From assembly GCA_026874595.1 (NCBI GenBank), contig CM049322.1, positions 60,020,886-60,084,885 of the forward strand: a stretch of DNA of 64,000 nucleotides. Reading direction: 5' to 3'. Source of the DNA: Sipunculus nudus. Its lineage: Eukaryota; Annelida; Sipuncula; Golfingiida; Sipunculidae. The notes under the pieces were generated by a model. It saw only the letters and a program-made list of their open reading frames with translations. It searched no databases and was not told the DNA's origin. Of this stretch, positions 11,847 through 26,311 are shown piece by piece; position 1 is the stretch's first letter; each line of letters opens with the position of its first letter. Both the position numbers and the translations under genes were made by a program.

Positions 11847-13700
11847 CAGTACAACATGGAACGAAAGTAGTACACCATGCAGCAAAACAGTACGACATGA
11901 AACGACAAGTAGTACACCAGCAAAATGCAGTACGACATGAAACGACCAGTAGTACACCGGCAAAATGTAGGACGGCATGAAACGACCAGTATACTACACC
12001 GGCAAAATGCAGTACGACATGAAACAACAAGTAATACACTGGAAAAATGCAGTACGACATGAAACGACAAGTAATACACCGGCAAAATGCAGTACAGCAT
12101 AAAATGACAAGTAGAACACCAGCAAAATGCAGTACAACATGAAACGACAAGTAGAACACCATCAAAATGCAGTACGACATGAAACGACAAGTAGAACACC
12201 AGCAAAATGCAATACAACATGAAACGACAAGTAGAACACCAGCAAAATGCAGTACAACATAAAACGACAAGTAGAACACCAGCAAAATGCAGTACGACAT
12301 GAAACGACCAGTAGTACACCGGCAAAATGTAGGACGGCATGAAACGACCAGTATACTACACCGGCAAAATGCAGTACGACATGAAACAACAAGTAATACA
12401 CTGGAAAAATGCAGTACGACATGAAACGACAAGTAATACACCGGCAAAATGCAGTACAGCATAAAATGACAAGTAGAACACAAGCAAAATGCAGTACAAC
12501 ATGAAACGACAAGTAGAACACCAGCAAAATGCAGTACGACATGAAACGACAAGTAATACACCGGCAAAATGCAGTACAACATAAAACGACAAGCAGAACA
12601 CCAGCAAAATGCAGTACTACATAAAACTACAAGTAGAACACCAGCAAAATGCAGTACAACATGGAACGAAAGTAGTACACCATGCAGCAAAACAGTACGA
12701 CATGAAACGACAAGTAGTACACCAGCAAAATGCAGTACGACATGAAACGACCAGAAGTACACCGGCAAAATGTAGGACGGCATGAAACGACCAGTATACT
12801 ACACCGGCAAAATGCAGTACGACATGAAACAACAAGTAATACACTGGAAAAATGCAGTACGACATGAAACGACAAGTAATACACCGGCAAAATGCAGTAC
12901 AGCATAAAATGACAAGTAGAACACCAGCAAAATTCAGTACAACATGAAACGACAAGTAGAACACCAGCAAAATGCAGTACGACATGAAACGACAAGTAGA
13001 ACACCAGCAAAATGCAATACAACATGAAACGACAAGTAGAACACCAGCAAAATGCAGTATAACATAAAACGACAAGTAGAACACCAGCAAAATGCAGTAC
13101 GACATGAAACGACCAGTAGTACACCGGCAAAATGTAGGACGGCATGAAACGACCAGTATACTACACCGGTGAAATGCAGTACGACATGAAACAACAAGTA
13201 ATACACTGGAAAAATGCAGTACGACATGAAACGACAAGTAATACACCGGCAAAATGCAGTACAGCATAAAATGACAAGTAGAACACCAGCAAAATGCAGT
13301 ACAACATGAAACGACAAGTAGAACACCAGGAAAATGCAGTACGACATGAAACGACAAGTAATACACCGGCAAAATGCAGTACAACATGAAACGACAAGTA
13401 GAACACCAGCAAAATGCAGTACAACATAAAACGACAAGTAAAACACCAGCAAAATGCAGTACGACATGAAACGACCAGTAGTACACCGGCAAAATGTAGG
13501 ACGGCATGAAACGACCAGTATACTACACCGGCAAAATGCAGTACGACATGAAACAACAAGTAATACACTGGAAAAATGCAGTACGACATGAAACGACAAG
13601 TAATACACCGGCAAAATGCAGTACAGCATAAAATGGCAAGTAGAACACCAGCAAAATGCAGTACAACATGAAACGACAAGTAGAACACCAGCAAAATGCA
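11847..13700. repeat. II-type series, 362/443-bp cassettes (II-1)
   Basis: The landmark gtaggacggcatg recurs at 11524, 11967, 12329, 12772, 13134 and 13496, spacings 443, 362, 443, 362 and 362. The 362-bp cassette is eight 40-mers plus a 42-mer (gtatactacacc). The 443-bp cassette adds the 41-bp catggaacgaaag unit. A 443 plus a 362 gives an 805-bp composite. The region from 10411 to about 13,700 recurs at 38658-41907, offset 28,247 then 28,207. Confidence 0.88.
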
Positions 13701-16122
13701 GTACAACATGGAACGAAAGTAGTACACCATGCAGCAAAACAGTACGACATGAAACGACAAGTAGTACACCAGCAAAATGCAGTACAGCATAAAATGACAA
13801 GTAGAACACCAGCAAAATGCAGTTCGACATGAAACGACAAGTAATACACCGGCAAAATGCAGTACAACATAAAACGACAAGCAGAACACCAGCAAAATGC
13901 AGTACAACATGAAACGACAAGTAGAACACCAGCAAAATGCAGTACGACATGAAACGACAAGTAATACACCGGCAAAATGCAGTACAACATAAAACGACAA
14001 GTAGAACACCAGCAAAATGCAGTACGACATGAAACGACAAGTTATACACCGGCAAAATGCAGTACGACCATGAAACGACAAGTAGAACACCAGCAAAATG
14101 CAGTACAACATGAAACGACAAGTAAAACACCACCAAATGCAGTACAACATGAAACGACAAGTAGAACACCAGCAAAATGCAGTACAACATGAAACGACAA
14201 GTAGTACACCAGCAAAATGCAGTACAACATGGGACGAAAGTAGTACACCATGCAGCAAAACAGTACGAAATGAAACGACTAGTAGTACACCAGCAAAATG
14301 CAGTACGGCATGAAACGACCAGTAGTACACCGGCAAAATGTAGGACGGCATGAAACGACCAGTATACTACACCGGCAAAATGCAGTACGACATGAACCAA
14401 CAAGTAATACACCGGCAAAATGCAGTACGACATGAAACGACAAGTAATACACCGGCAAAATGCAGTACAACATAAAACGACAAGTAGAACACCAGCAAAA
14501 TGCAGTCCAACATGAAACGACAAGTAGAACACCAGCAAAACAGTACGACATGAAACGACAAGTAATACACCGGCAAAATGCAGTACAACATAAAACGACA
14601 AGTAGAACACCAGCAAAATGCAGTACAACATAAAACGACAAGTAGAACACCAGCAAAATGCAGTACGACATGAAATGACAAGTAATACACCGGCAAAATG
14701 CAGTACGACCATGAAACGACAAGTAGAACACCAGCAAAATGCAGTACGACATGAAACGACAAGTAAAACACCAGCAAATGCAGTACAACATGAAACGACA
14801 AGTAGAACACCAGCAAAATGCAATACAACATGAAACGACAGGTAGAACACCAGCAAAATGCAGTTCAACATAAAACGACAAGTAGAACACCAGCAAAATG
14901 CAGTACGACATGAAACGACCAGTAGTACACCGGCAAAATGTAGGACGGCATGAAACGACCAGTATACTACACCGGCAAAATGCAGTACGACATGAAACAA
15001 CAAGTAATACACTGGAAAAATGCAGTACGACATGAAACGACAAGTAATACACCGGCAAAATGCAGTACAGCATAAAATGACAAGTAGAACACCAGCAAAA
15101 TGCAGTACAACATGAAACGACAAGTAGAACACCAGCAAAATGCAGTACGACATGAAACGACAAGTAATACACCGGCAAAATGCAGTACAACATAAAACGA
15201 CAAGCAGAACACCAGCAAAATGCAGTACAACATGAAACTACAAGTAGAACACCAGCAAAATGCAGTACAACATGGAACGAAAGTAGTACACCATGCAGCA
15301 AAACAGTACGACATGAAACGACAAGTAGTACACCAGCAAAATGCAGTACGACATGAAACGACCAGTAGTACACCGGCAAAATGTAGGACGGCATGAAACG
15401 ACCAGTATACTACACCGGCAAAATGCAGTACGACATGAAACAACAAGTAATACACTGGAAAAATGCAGTACGACATGAAACGACAAGTAATACACCGGCA
15501 AAATGCAGTACAGCATAAAATGACAAGTAGAACACCAGCAAAATGCAGTACAACATGAAACGACAAGTAGAACACCATCAAAATGCAGTACGACATGAAA
15601 CGACAAGTAGAACACCAGCAAAATGCAATACAACATGAAACGACAAGTAGAACACCAGCAAAATGCAGTACAACATAAAACGACAAGTAGAACACCAGCA
15701 AAATGCAGTACGACATGAAACGACCAGTAGTACACCGGCAAAATGTAGGACGGCATGAAACGACCAGTATACTACACCGGCAAAATGCAGTACGACATGA
15801 AACAACAAGTAATACACTGGAAAAATGCAGTACGACATGAAACGACAAGTAATACACCGGCAAAATGCAGTACAGCATAAAATGACAAGTAGAACACCAG
15901 CAAAATGCAGTACAACATGAAACGACAAGTAGAACACCAGCAAAATGCAGTACAACATGAAACGACAAGTAGAACACCAGCAAAATGCAGTACGACATGA
16001 AACGACAAGTAATACACCGGCAAAATGCAGTACAACATAAAATGACAAGTAGAACACCAGCAAAATGCAGTACGACATGAAACAACAAGTAATACACTGG
16101 AAAAATGCAGTACGACATGAAA
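13701..16122. repeat. Duplicate of the A2 tail and first II cassettes
   Basis: From about 13,840 to 15,951 this matches 10,424-12,535 at an offset of 3,416, including gttcaacataaaac (14863 against 11447) and the gtaggacggcatg spacing. The first about 280 bp (13701-13980) instead match 16150-16430 (offset 2,449), with gttcgacatg and cagcataaaatgac in order. The last about 170 bp bridge to the next block. Confidence 0.82.
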
Positions 16123-19100
16123 CTACAAGTAGAACACCAGCAAAATGCAGTACAACATGGAACGAAAGTAGTACACCATGCAGCAAAACAGTACGACATG
16201 AAACGACAAGTAGTACACCAGCAAAATGCAGTACAGCATAAAATGACAAGTAGAACACCAGCAAAATGCAGTTCGACATGAAACGACAAGTAATACACCG
16301 GCAAAATGCAGTACAACATAAAACGACAAGCAGAACACCAGCAAAATGCAGTACAACATGAAACGACAAGTAGAACACCAGCAAAATGCAGTACGACATG
16401 AAACGACAAGTAATACACCGGCAAAATGCAGTACAACATAAAACGACAAGTAGAACACCAGCAAAATGCAGTACGACATAAAACGACAAGTAGAACACCA
16501 GCAAAATGCAGTACGACATGAAACGACAAGTAATACACCGGCAAAATGCAGTACAACATAAAACGACAAGAAGAACACCAGCAAAATGCAGTACAACATG
16601 AAACGACAAGTAGAACACCAGCAAAACAGTACGACATGAAACGACAAGTAATACACCGGCAAAATGCAGTACAACATAAAACGACAAGTAGAACACCAGC
16701 AAAATGCAGTACAACATAAAACGACAAGTAGAACACCAGCAAAATGCAGTACGACATGAAATGACAAGTAATACACCGGCAAAATGCAGTACGACCATGA
16801 AACGACAAGTAGAACACCAGCAAAATGCAGTACGACATGAAACGACAAGTAAAACGCCACCAAATGCAGTACAACATGAAACGACAAGTAGAACACCAGC
16901 AAAATGCAGTACAACATGAAACGACAAGTAGTACACCAGCAAAATGCAGTACAACATGGAACGAAAGTAGTACACCATGCAGCAAAACAGTACGACATGA
17001 AACGACAAGTAGTACACCAGCAAAATGCAGTACGACATGAAACGACCAGTAGTACACCGGTAAAATGTAGGACGGCATGAAACGACCAGTATACTACACC
17101 GGCAAAATGCAGTACGACATGAAACGACAAGTAGAACACCAGCTAAATGCAGTACGACATGAAACGACAAGTAGAACACCAGCAAAATGCAGTACAACAT
17201 GAAACGACAGGTAGAACACCAGCAAAATGCAGTACAACATAAAACGACAAGTAGAACACCAGCAAAATGCAGTACAACATGAAACGACAAGTAGTACACC
17301 AGCAAAATGCAGTTCGACATGAAACGACAAGTAGAACACCAGCAAAATGCAGTACAACATGAAACGACAAGTAGAACACCAGCAAAATGCAGTACAACAT
17401 GAAACGACAAATAGAACACCAGCAAAATGTAGTACGACATGAAACGACAAGTAGAACACCAGCAAAATGCAGGACGACATGAAACGACAAGTAGAACACC
17501 AGCAAAATGCAGTACGACATGAAACGACAAGTAAAACACCAGCAAAATGCAGTACAACATGAAACGACAAGTAGTACACCAGCAAAATGCAGTACGACAT
17601 GAAACGACAGTAGTACACCGGCAAAATGCAGTACGACATGAAACGACCAGTAGTACACCGTCAAAATGTAGGACGACATGAAACGACCAGTATAGTACAC
17701 CGGCAAAGTGCCGTACGACATGAAACAACAAGTAATACACTGGAAAAATGTAGTACGACATGAAACGACAAGTAATACACCAGCAAAATGCTGTACAGCA
17801 TAAAACGACAAGTAGAACACCAGCAAAATGCAGTACAGCATGAAACGACAAGTAGAACACCAGCAAAATGCAGTACAACATGAAACGACAAGTAGTACAC
17901 CAGCAAAATGCAGTACAACATGGAACGAAAGTAGACACCATGCAGCAAAACAGTACGACATGAAACGACAAGTAGTACACCAGCAAAATGCAGTACGACA
18001 TGAAACGACAAGTAATACACCGGCAAAATGCAGTACAACATAAAACGACCAGTATAGAACACCAGCAAAATGCAGTACGACATGAAACGACAAGTAGAAC
18101 ACCAGCAAAATGCAGTACGACATGAAACGACAAGTAGAACACCGGCAAAATGCAGTACAACATAAAACGACAAGTAGAACACCAGCAAAATGCAGTACAA
18201 CATGAAACGACAAGTAGAACACCAGCAAAATGCAGGACGACATGAAACGACAAGTAGAACACCAGCAAAATGCAGTACGACATGAAACGACAAGTAGTAC
18301 ACCGGCAAAATGCAGTACGACATGAAACGACCAGTAGTACACCGGCAAAATGCAGTACGACATGAAACGACAAGTAGTACACCAGCAAAATGCAGTACGA
18401 CATGAAACGACCAGTAGTACACCGGCAAAATGCAGTACGACATGAAACGACCAGTAGTACACCGGCAAAATGCAGTACGACATGAAACGACAAGTAATAC
18501 ACCGGCAAAATGCAGTACAACATAAAACGACAAGTAGAACACCAGCAAAATGCAGTACAACATGAAACGACAAGTAGAACACTAGCAAAACAGTACGACA
18601 TGAAACGACAAGTAATACACCGGCAAAATGCAGTACAACATAAAACGACAAGTAGAACACCAGCAAAATGCAGTACAACATAAAACGACAAGTAGAACAC
18701 CAGCAAAATGCAGTACGACATGAAATGACAAGTAATACACCGGCAAAATGCAGTACGACCATGAAACGACAAGTAGAACACCAGCAAAATGCAGTACGGC
18801 ATGAAACGACAAGTAAAACGCCACCAAATGCAGTACAACATGAAACGACAAGTAGAACACCAGCAAAATGCAGTACAACATGAAACGACAAGTAGTACAC
18901 CAGCAAAATGCAGTACAACATGGAACGAAAGTAGTACACCATGCAGCAAAACAGTACGACATGAAACGACAAGTAGAACACCAGCAAAATGCAGTACGAC
19001 ATGAAACGACAAGTAGAACACCAGCAAAATGCAGGACGACATGAAACGACAAGTAGAACACCAGCAAAATGCAGTACGACATGAAACGACAAGTAAAACA

Positions 19101-19430
19101 CCAGCAAAATGCAGTACAACATGAAACGACAAGTAGTACACCAGCAAAATGCAGTACGACATGAAACGACAGTAGTACACCGGCAAAATGCAGTACGACA
19201 TGAAACGACCAGTAGTACACCGGCAAAATGTAGGACGACATGAAACGACCAGTATAGTACACCGGCAAAATGCAGTACGACATGAAACGACAAGTAGTAC
19301 ACCGGCAAAATGCAGTACAACATAAAACGACAAGTAGAACACCAGCAAAACAGTACGACATGAAACGACAAGTGATACACCGGCAAAATGCAGTACAACA
19401 TAAAACGACAAGTAGAACACCAGCAAAATG
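16123..19430. repeat. Higher-order block III, copy 1 (III-1)
   Basis: Recurs at 43847 (offset 27,724), 50102 and 58768. Ordered markers include gttcgacatg, the 38-bp unit (gcaaaacagtac near 16625), cgaccatgaaac, agctaaatgc (17141), gtcaaaatgtagg (near 17660), aagtgccgtac (near 17706) and agtgatacacc (19371). A one-base loss near 17,933 (gtagacacc) is private to this copy and shifts the offset to 27,725. Past 18,961 it aligns with 47808 at 28,847, because the later copies carry an extra cassette of about 1,122 bp. Confidence 0.85.
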
Positions 19431-19864
19431 CAGTACAACATAAAACGACAAGTAGAACACCAGCAAAATGCAGTACGACATGAAATGACAAGTAATACAC
19501 CGGCAAAATGCAGTACGACCATGAAACGACAAGTAGAACACAAGCAAAATGCAGTACGACATGAAACGACAAGTAAAACGCCACCAAATGCAGTACAACA
19601 TGAAACGACAAGTAGAACACCAGCAAAATGCAGTACAACATGAAACGACAAGTAGTACACCAGCAAAATGCAGTACAACATGGAACGAAAGTAGTACACC
19701 ATGCAGCAAAATAGTACGACATGAAACGACAAGTAGTACACCAGCAAAATGCAGTACGACATGAAACGACCAGTAGTACACCGGCAAAATGTAGGACGGC
19801 ATGAAACGACCAGTATACTACACCGGCAAAATGCAGTACGACATGAAACGACAAGTAGAACACC
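19431..19864. repeat. Link from III-1 to X1
   Basis: Similar to 18671-18960 at an offset of 760 and to 25878-26311 at an offset of 6,447. It contains the +1/-1 monomer pair, one catggaacgaaag monomer near 19680 with caaaatagtac after it, and one gtaggacggcatg landmark near 19791. Confidence 0.75.
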
Positions 19865-22800
19865 AGCTAAATGCAGTACGACATGAAACGACAAGTAGAA
19901 CACCAGCAAAATGCAGTACAACATGAAACGACAGGTAGAACACCAGCAAAATGCAGTACAACATAAAACGACAAGTAGAACACCAGCAAAATGCAGTACA
20001 ACATGAAACGACAAGTAGTACACCAGCAAAATGCAGTACGACATGAAACGACAAGTAGAACACCAGCAAAATGCAGTACAACATGAAACGACAAGTAGAA
20101 CACCAGCAAAATGCAGTACAACATAAAACGACAAGTAGAACACCAGCAAAATGCAGTACGACATGAAACGACAAGTAGAACACCAGCAAAATGCAGGACG
20201 ACATGAAACGACAAGTAGAACACCAGCAAAATGCAGTACGACATGAAACGACAAGTAAAACACCAGCAAAATGCAGTACAACATGAAACGACAAGTAGTA
20301 CACCAGCAAAATGCAGTACGACATGAAACGACAGTAGTACACCGGCAAAATGCAGTACGACATGAAACGACCAGTAGTACACCGGCAAAATGTAGGACGA
20401 CATGAAACGACCAGTATAGTACACCGGCAAAGTGCAGTACGACATGAAACAACAAGTAATACACTGGAAAAATGCAGTACGACATGAAACGACAAGTAAT
20501 ACACCAGCAAAATGCTGTACAGCATAAAACGACAAGTAGAACACCAGCAAAATGCAGGACGACATGAAACGACAGTAGTACACCGGCAAAATGCAGTACG
20601 ACATGAAACGACCAGTAGTACACCGGCAAAATGTAGGACGCCATGAAACGACCAGTATAGTACACCGGCAAAATGCAGTACGACATGAAACGACAAGTAG
20701 TACACCGGCAAAATGCAGTACAACATAAAACGACAAGTAGAACACCAGCAAAACAGTACGACATGAAACGACAAGTGATACACCGGCAAAATGCAGTACA
20801 ACATAAAACGACAAGTAGAACACCAGCAAAATGCAGTACAACATAAAACGACAAGTAGAACACCAGCAAAATGCAGTACGACATGAAATGACAAGTAATA
20901 CACCGGCAAAATGCAGTACGACCATGAAACGACAAGTAGAACACCAGCAAAATGCAGTACGACATGAAACGACAAGTAAAACGCCACCAAATGCAGTACA
21001 ACATGAAACGACAAGTAGAACACCAGCAAAATGCAGTACAACATGAAACGACAAGTAGTACACCAGCAAAATGCAGTACAACATGGAACGAAAGTAGTAC
21101 ACCATGCAGCAAAATAGTACGACATGAAACGACAAGTAGTACACCAGCAAAATGCAGTACGACATGAAACGACCAGTAGTACACCGGCAAAATGTAGGAC
21201 GGCATGAAACGACCAGTATACTACACCGGCAAAATGCAGTACGACATGAAACGACAAGTAGAACACCAGCTAAATGCAGTACGACATGAAACGACAAGTA
21301 GAACACCAGCAAAATGCAGTACAACATGAAACGACAGGTAGAACACCAGCAAAATGCAGTACAACATAAAACGACAAGTAGAACACCAGCAAAATGCAGT
21401 ACAACATGAAACGACAAGTAGTACACCAGCAAAATGCAGTTCGACATGAAACGACAAGTAGAACACCAGCAAAATGCAGTACAACATGAAACGACAAGTA
21501 GAACACCAGCAAAATGCAGTACAACATGAAACGACAAATCGAACACCAGCAAAATGCAGTACGACATGAAACGACAAGTAGTACACCGGCAAAATGCAGT
21601 ACGACATGAAACGACCAGTACTACACCGGCAAAATGCAGTACGACATGAAACGACAAGTAGTACACCGGCAAAATGCAGTACGACATGAAACGACCAGTA
21701 GTACACCGGCAAAATGCAGTACGACATGAAACGACAAGTAGTACACCAGCAAAATGCAGTACGACATGAAACGACCAGTAGTACACCGGCAAAATGCAGT
21801 ACGACATGAAACGACCAGTAGTACACCGGCAAAATGCAGTACGACATGAAACGACAAGTAATACACCGGCAAAATGCAGTACAACATAAAACGACAAGTA
21901 GAACACCAGCAAAATGCAGTACAACATGAAACGACAAGTAGAACACCAGCAAAACAGTACGACATGAAACGACAAGTAATACACCGGCAAAATGCAGTAC
22001 AACATAAAACGACAAGTAGAACACCAGCAAAATGCAGTACAACATAAAACGACAAGTAGAACACCAGCAAAATGCAGTACGACATGAAATGACAAGTAAT
22101 ACACCGGCAAAATGCAGTACGACCATGAAACGACAAGTAGAACACCAGCAAAATGCAGTACGACATGAAACGACAAGTAAAACGCCACCAAATGCAGTAC
22201 AACATGAAACGACAAGTAGAACACCAGCAAAATGCAGTACAACATGAAACGACAAGTAGTACACCAGCAAAATGCAGTACAACATGGAACGAAAGTAGTA
22301 CACCATGCAGCAAAACAGTACGACATGAAACGACAAGTAGTACACCAGCAAAATGCAGTACGACATGAAACGACCAGTAGTACACCGGCAAAATGTAGGA
22401 CGGCATGAAACGACCAGTATACTACACCGGCAAAATGCAGTACGACATGAAACGACAAGTAGAACACCAGCTAAATGCAGTACGACATGAAACGACAAGT
22501 AGAACACCAGCAAAATGCAGTACAACATGAAACGACAGGTAGAACACCAGCAAAATGCAGTACAACATAAAACGACAAGTAGAACACCAGCAAAATGCAG
22601 TACAACATGAAACGACAAGTAGTACACCAGCAAAATGCAGTACGACATGAAACGACAAGTAGAACACCAGCAAAATGCAGTACAACATGAAACGACAAGT
22701 AGAACACCAGCAAAATGCAGTACAACATAAAACGACAAGTAGAACACCAGCAAAATGCAGTACGACATGAAACGACAAGTAGAACACCAGCAAAATGCAG

Positions 22801-25800
22801 GACGACATGAAACGACAAGTAGAACACCAGCAAAATGCAGTACGACATGAAACGACAAGTAAAACACCAGCAAAATGCAGTACAACATGAAACGACAAGT
22901 AGTACACCAGCAAAATGCAGTACGACATGAAACGACAGTAGTACACCGGCAAAATGCAGTACGACATGAAACGACCAGTAGTACACCGGCAAAATGCAGT
23001 ACGACATGAAACGACAAGTAATACACCGGCAAAATGCAGTACAACATAAAACGACAAGTAGAACACCAGCAAAATGCAGTACAACATGAAACGACAAGTA
23101 GTACACCAGCAAAATGCAGTACGACATGAAACGACAAGTAATACACCGGCAAAATGCAGTACAACATAAAACGACAAGTAGAACACCAGCAAAATGCAGT
23201 ACAACATGAAACGACAAGTAGAACACCAGCAAAATGCAGTACGACATGAAACGACAAGTAATACACCGGCAAAATGCAGTACAACATAAAACGACAAGTA
23301 GAACACCAGCAAAATGCAGTACAACATAAAACGACAAGTAGAACACCAGCAAAATGCAGTACGACATGAAACGACAAGTAATACACCGGCAAAATGCAGT
23401 ACAACATAAAACGACAAGTAGAACACCAGCAAAATGCAGTACAACATGAAACGACAAGTAGAACATCAGCAAAATGCAGTACGACATGAAACGACAAGCA
23501 ATACACCGGCAAAATGCAGTACGACATGAAACGACAAGTAATACACCGGCAAAATGCAGTACAACATAAAACGACAAGTAGAACACCAGCAAAATGCAGT
23601 ACCACATGAAACGACAAGTAGAACACCAGCAAAATGCAGTACGACATGAAACGACAAGTAATACACCGGCAAAATGCAGTACAACATAAAACGACAAGTA
23701 GAACACCAGCAAAATGCAGTACAACATAAAACGACAAGTATAACACCAGCAAAATGCAGTACGATATGAAACGACAAGTAATACACCGGCAAAATGCAGT
23801 ACGACCATGAAACGACAAGTAGAACGCCAGCAAAATGCAGTACAACATGAAACGACAAGTAAAACACCAGCAAAATGCAGTACGACATGAAACGACAAGT
23901 AAAACACCACCAAATGCAGTACAACATGAAACGACAAGTAGAACACCAGCAAAATGCAGTACAACATGAAACGACAAGTAGAACGCCAGAAAAATGCAGT
24001 ACAACATGAAACGACAAGTAAAACACCGGCAAAATGCAGTACGACATGAAACGACAAGTAAAACACCACCAAATGCAGTACAACATGAAACGACAAGTAG
24101 AACACCAGCAAAATGCAGTACAACATGAAACAACAAGTAGTACACCAGCAAAATGCAGTACAACATGGAACGAAAGTAGTACACCATGCAGCAAAACAGT
24201 ACGACATGAAACGACAAGTAGTACACCAGCAAAATGCAGTACGACATGAAACGACCAGTAGTACACCGGCAAAATGTAGGACGGCATGAAACGACCAGTA
24301 TACTACACCGGCAAAATGCAGTACGACATGAAACAACAAGTAATACACTGGAAAAATGCAGTACAACATAAACGACAAGTAATACACCGGCAAAATGCAG
24401 TACAGCATAAAATGACAAATAGAACACTAGAAAAATGCAGTACAACATGAAACGACAAGTAGAACAACAGCAAAATGCAGTACGACATGAAACGACAAGT
24501 AGAACACCAGCAAAATGCAATACAACATAAAACGACAAGTAGAACACCAGCAAAATGCAGTACAACATAAAACGACAAGTAGAACACCAGCAAAATGCAG
24601 TACGACATGAAACGACAAGTTGAACACCAGCAAAATGCAGGACGACATGAAACGACAAGTAGAACACCAGCAAAATGCAGTACGACATGAAACGACAAGT
24701 AGAACACCAGCAAAATGCAGGACGACATGAAACGACAAGTAGAACACCAGCAAAATGCAGTACGACATGAAACGACAAGTAAAACACCAGCAAAATGCAG
24801 TACAACATGAAACGACAAGTAGTACACCAGCAAAATGCAGTACGACATGAAACGACAGTAGTACACCGGCAAAATGCAGTACGACATGAAACGACCAGTA
24901 GTACACCGGCAAAATGTAGGACGACATGAAACGACCAGTATAGTACACCGGCAAAATGCAGTACGACATGAAACGACAAGTAGTACACCGGCAAAATGCA
25001 GTACAACATAAAACGACAAGTAGAACACCAGCAAAACAGTACGACATGAAACGACAAGTGATACACCGGCAAAATGCAGTACAACATAAAACGACAAGTA
25101 GAACACCAGCAAAATGCAGTACAACATGAAACGACAAGTAGTACACCAGCAAAATGCAGTACGACATGAAACGACAAGTAGAACACCAGCTAAATGCAGT
25201 ACGACATGAAACGACAAGTAGAACACCAGCAAAATGCAGTACAACATGAAACGACAGGTAGAACACCAGCAAAATGCAGTACAACATAAAACGACAAGTA
25301 GAACACCAGCAAAATGCAGTACAACATGAAACGACAAGTAGTACACCAGCAAAATGCAGTACGACATGAAACGACAAGTAGAACACCAGCAAAATGCAGT
25401 ACAACATGAAACGACAAGTAGAACACCAGCAAAATGCAGTACAACATAAAACGACAAGTAGAACACCAGCAAAATGCAGTACGACATGAAACGACAAGTA
25501 GAACACCAGCAAAATGCAGGACGACATGAAACGACAAGTAGAACACCAGCAAAATGCAGTACGACATGAAACGACAAGTAAAACACCAGCAAAATGCAGT
25601 ACAACATGAAACGACAAGTAGTACACCAGCAAAATGCAGTACGACATGAAACGACAGTAGTACACCGGCAAAATGCAGTACGACATGAAACGACCAGAAG
25701 TACACCGGCAAAATGTAGGACGACATGAAACGACCAGTATAGTACACCGGCAAAGTGCAGTACGACATGAAACAACAAGTAATACACTGGAAAAATGCAG

Positions 25801-26311
25801 TACGACATGAAACGACAAGTAATACACCAGCAAAATGCTGTACAGCATAAAACGACAAGTAGAACACCAGCAAAATGCAGTACAACATAAAACGACAAGT
25901 AGAACACCAGCAAAATGCAGTACGACATGAAATGACAAGTAATACACCGGCAAAATGCAGTACGACCATGAAACGACAAGTAGAACACAAGCAAAATGCA
26001 GTACGACATGAAACGACAAGTAAAACGCCACCAAATGCAGTACAACATGAAACGACAAGTAGAACACCAGCAAAATGCAGTACAACATGAAACGACAAGT
26101 AGTACACCAGCAAAATGCAGTACAACATGGAACGAAAGTAGTACACCATGCAGCAAAATAGTACGACATGAAACGACAAGTAGTACACCAGCAAAATGCA
26201 GTACGACATGAAACGACCAGTAGTACACCGGCAAAATGTAGGACGGCATGAAACGACCAGTATACTACACCGGCAAAATGCAGTACGACATGAAACGACA
26301 AGTAGAACACC
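19865..26311. repeat. Higher-order block X, copy 1 (X1)
   Basis: The marker agctaaatgc at 19865, 21268, 22469, 25188 and 26312 divides the block into cassettes of 1403, 1201, 2719 and 1124 bp. The first three positions recur at 26312/27715/28916 and 31276/32679/33880 with the same 1403 and 1201 spacing. From 23002 to about 24,430 the block contains a nested A-type segment (trimer run, agcaatacacc, cgatatgaaac, 39-bp cataaacgac unit) matching 34413-35841 at an offset of 11,411. X is thus a mosaic of III-like cassettes and a piece of A. Confidence 0.85.
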
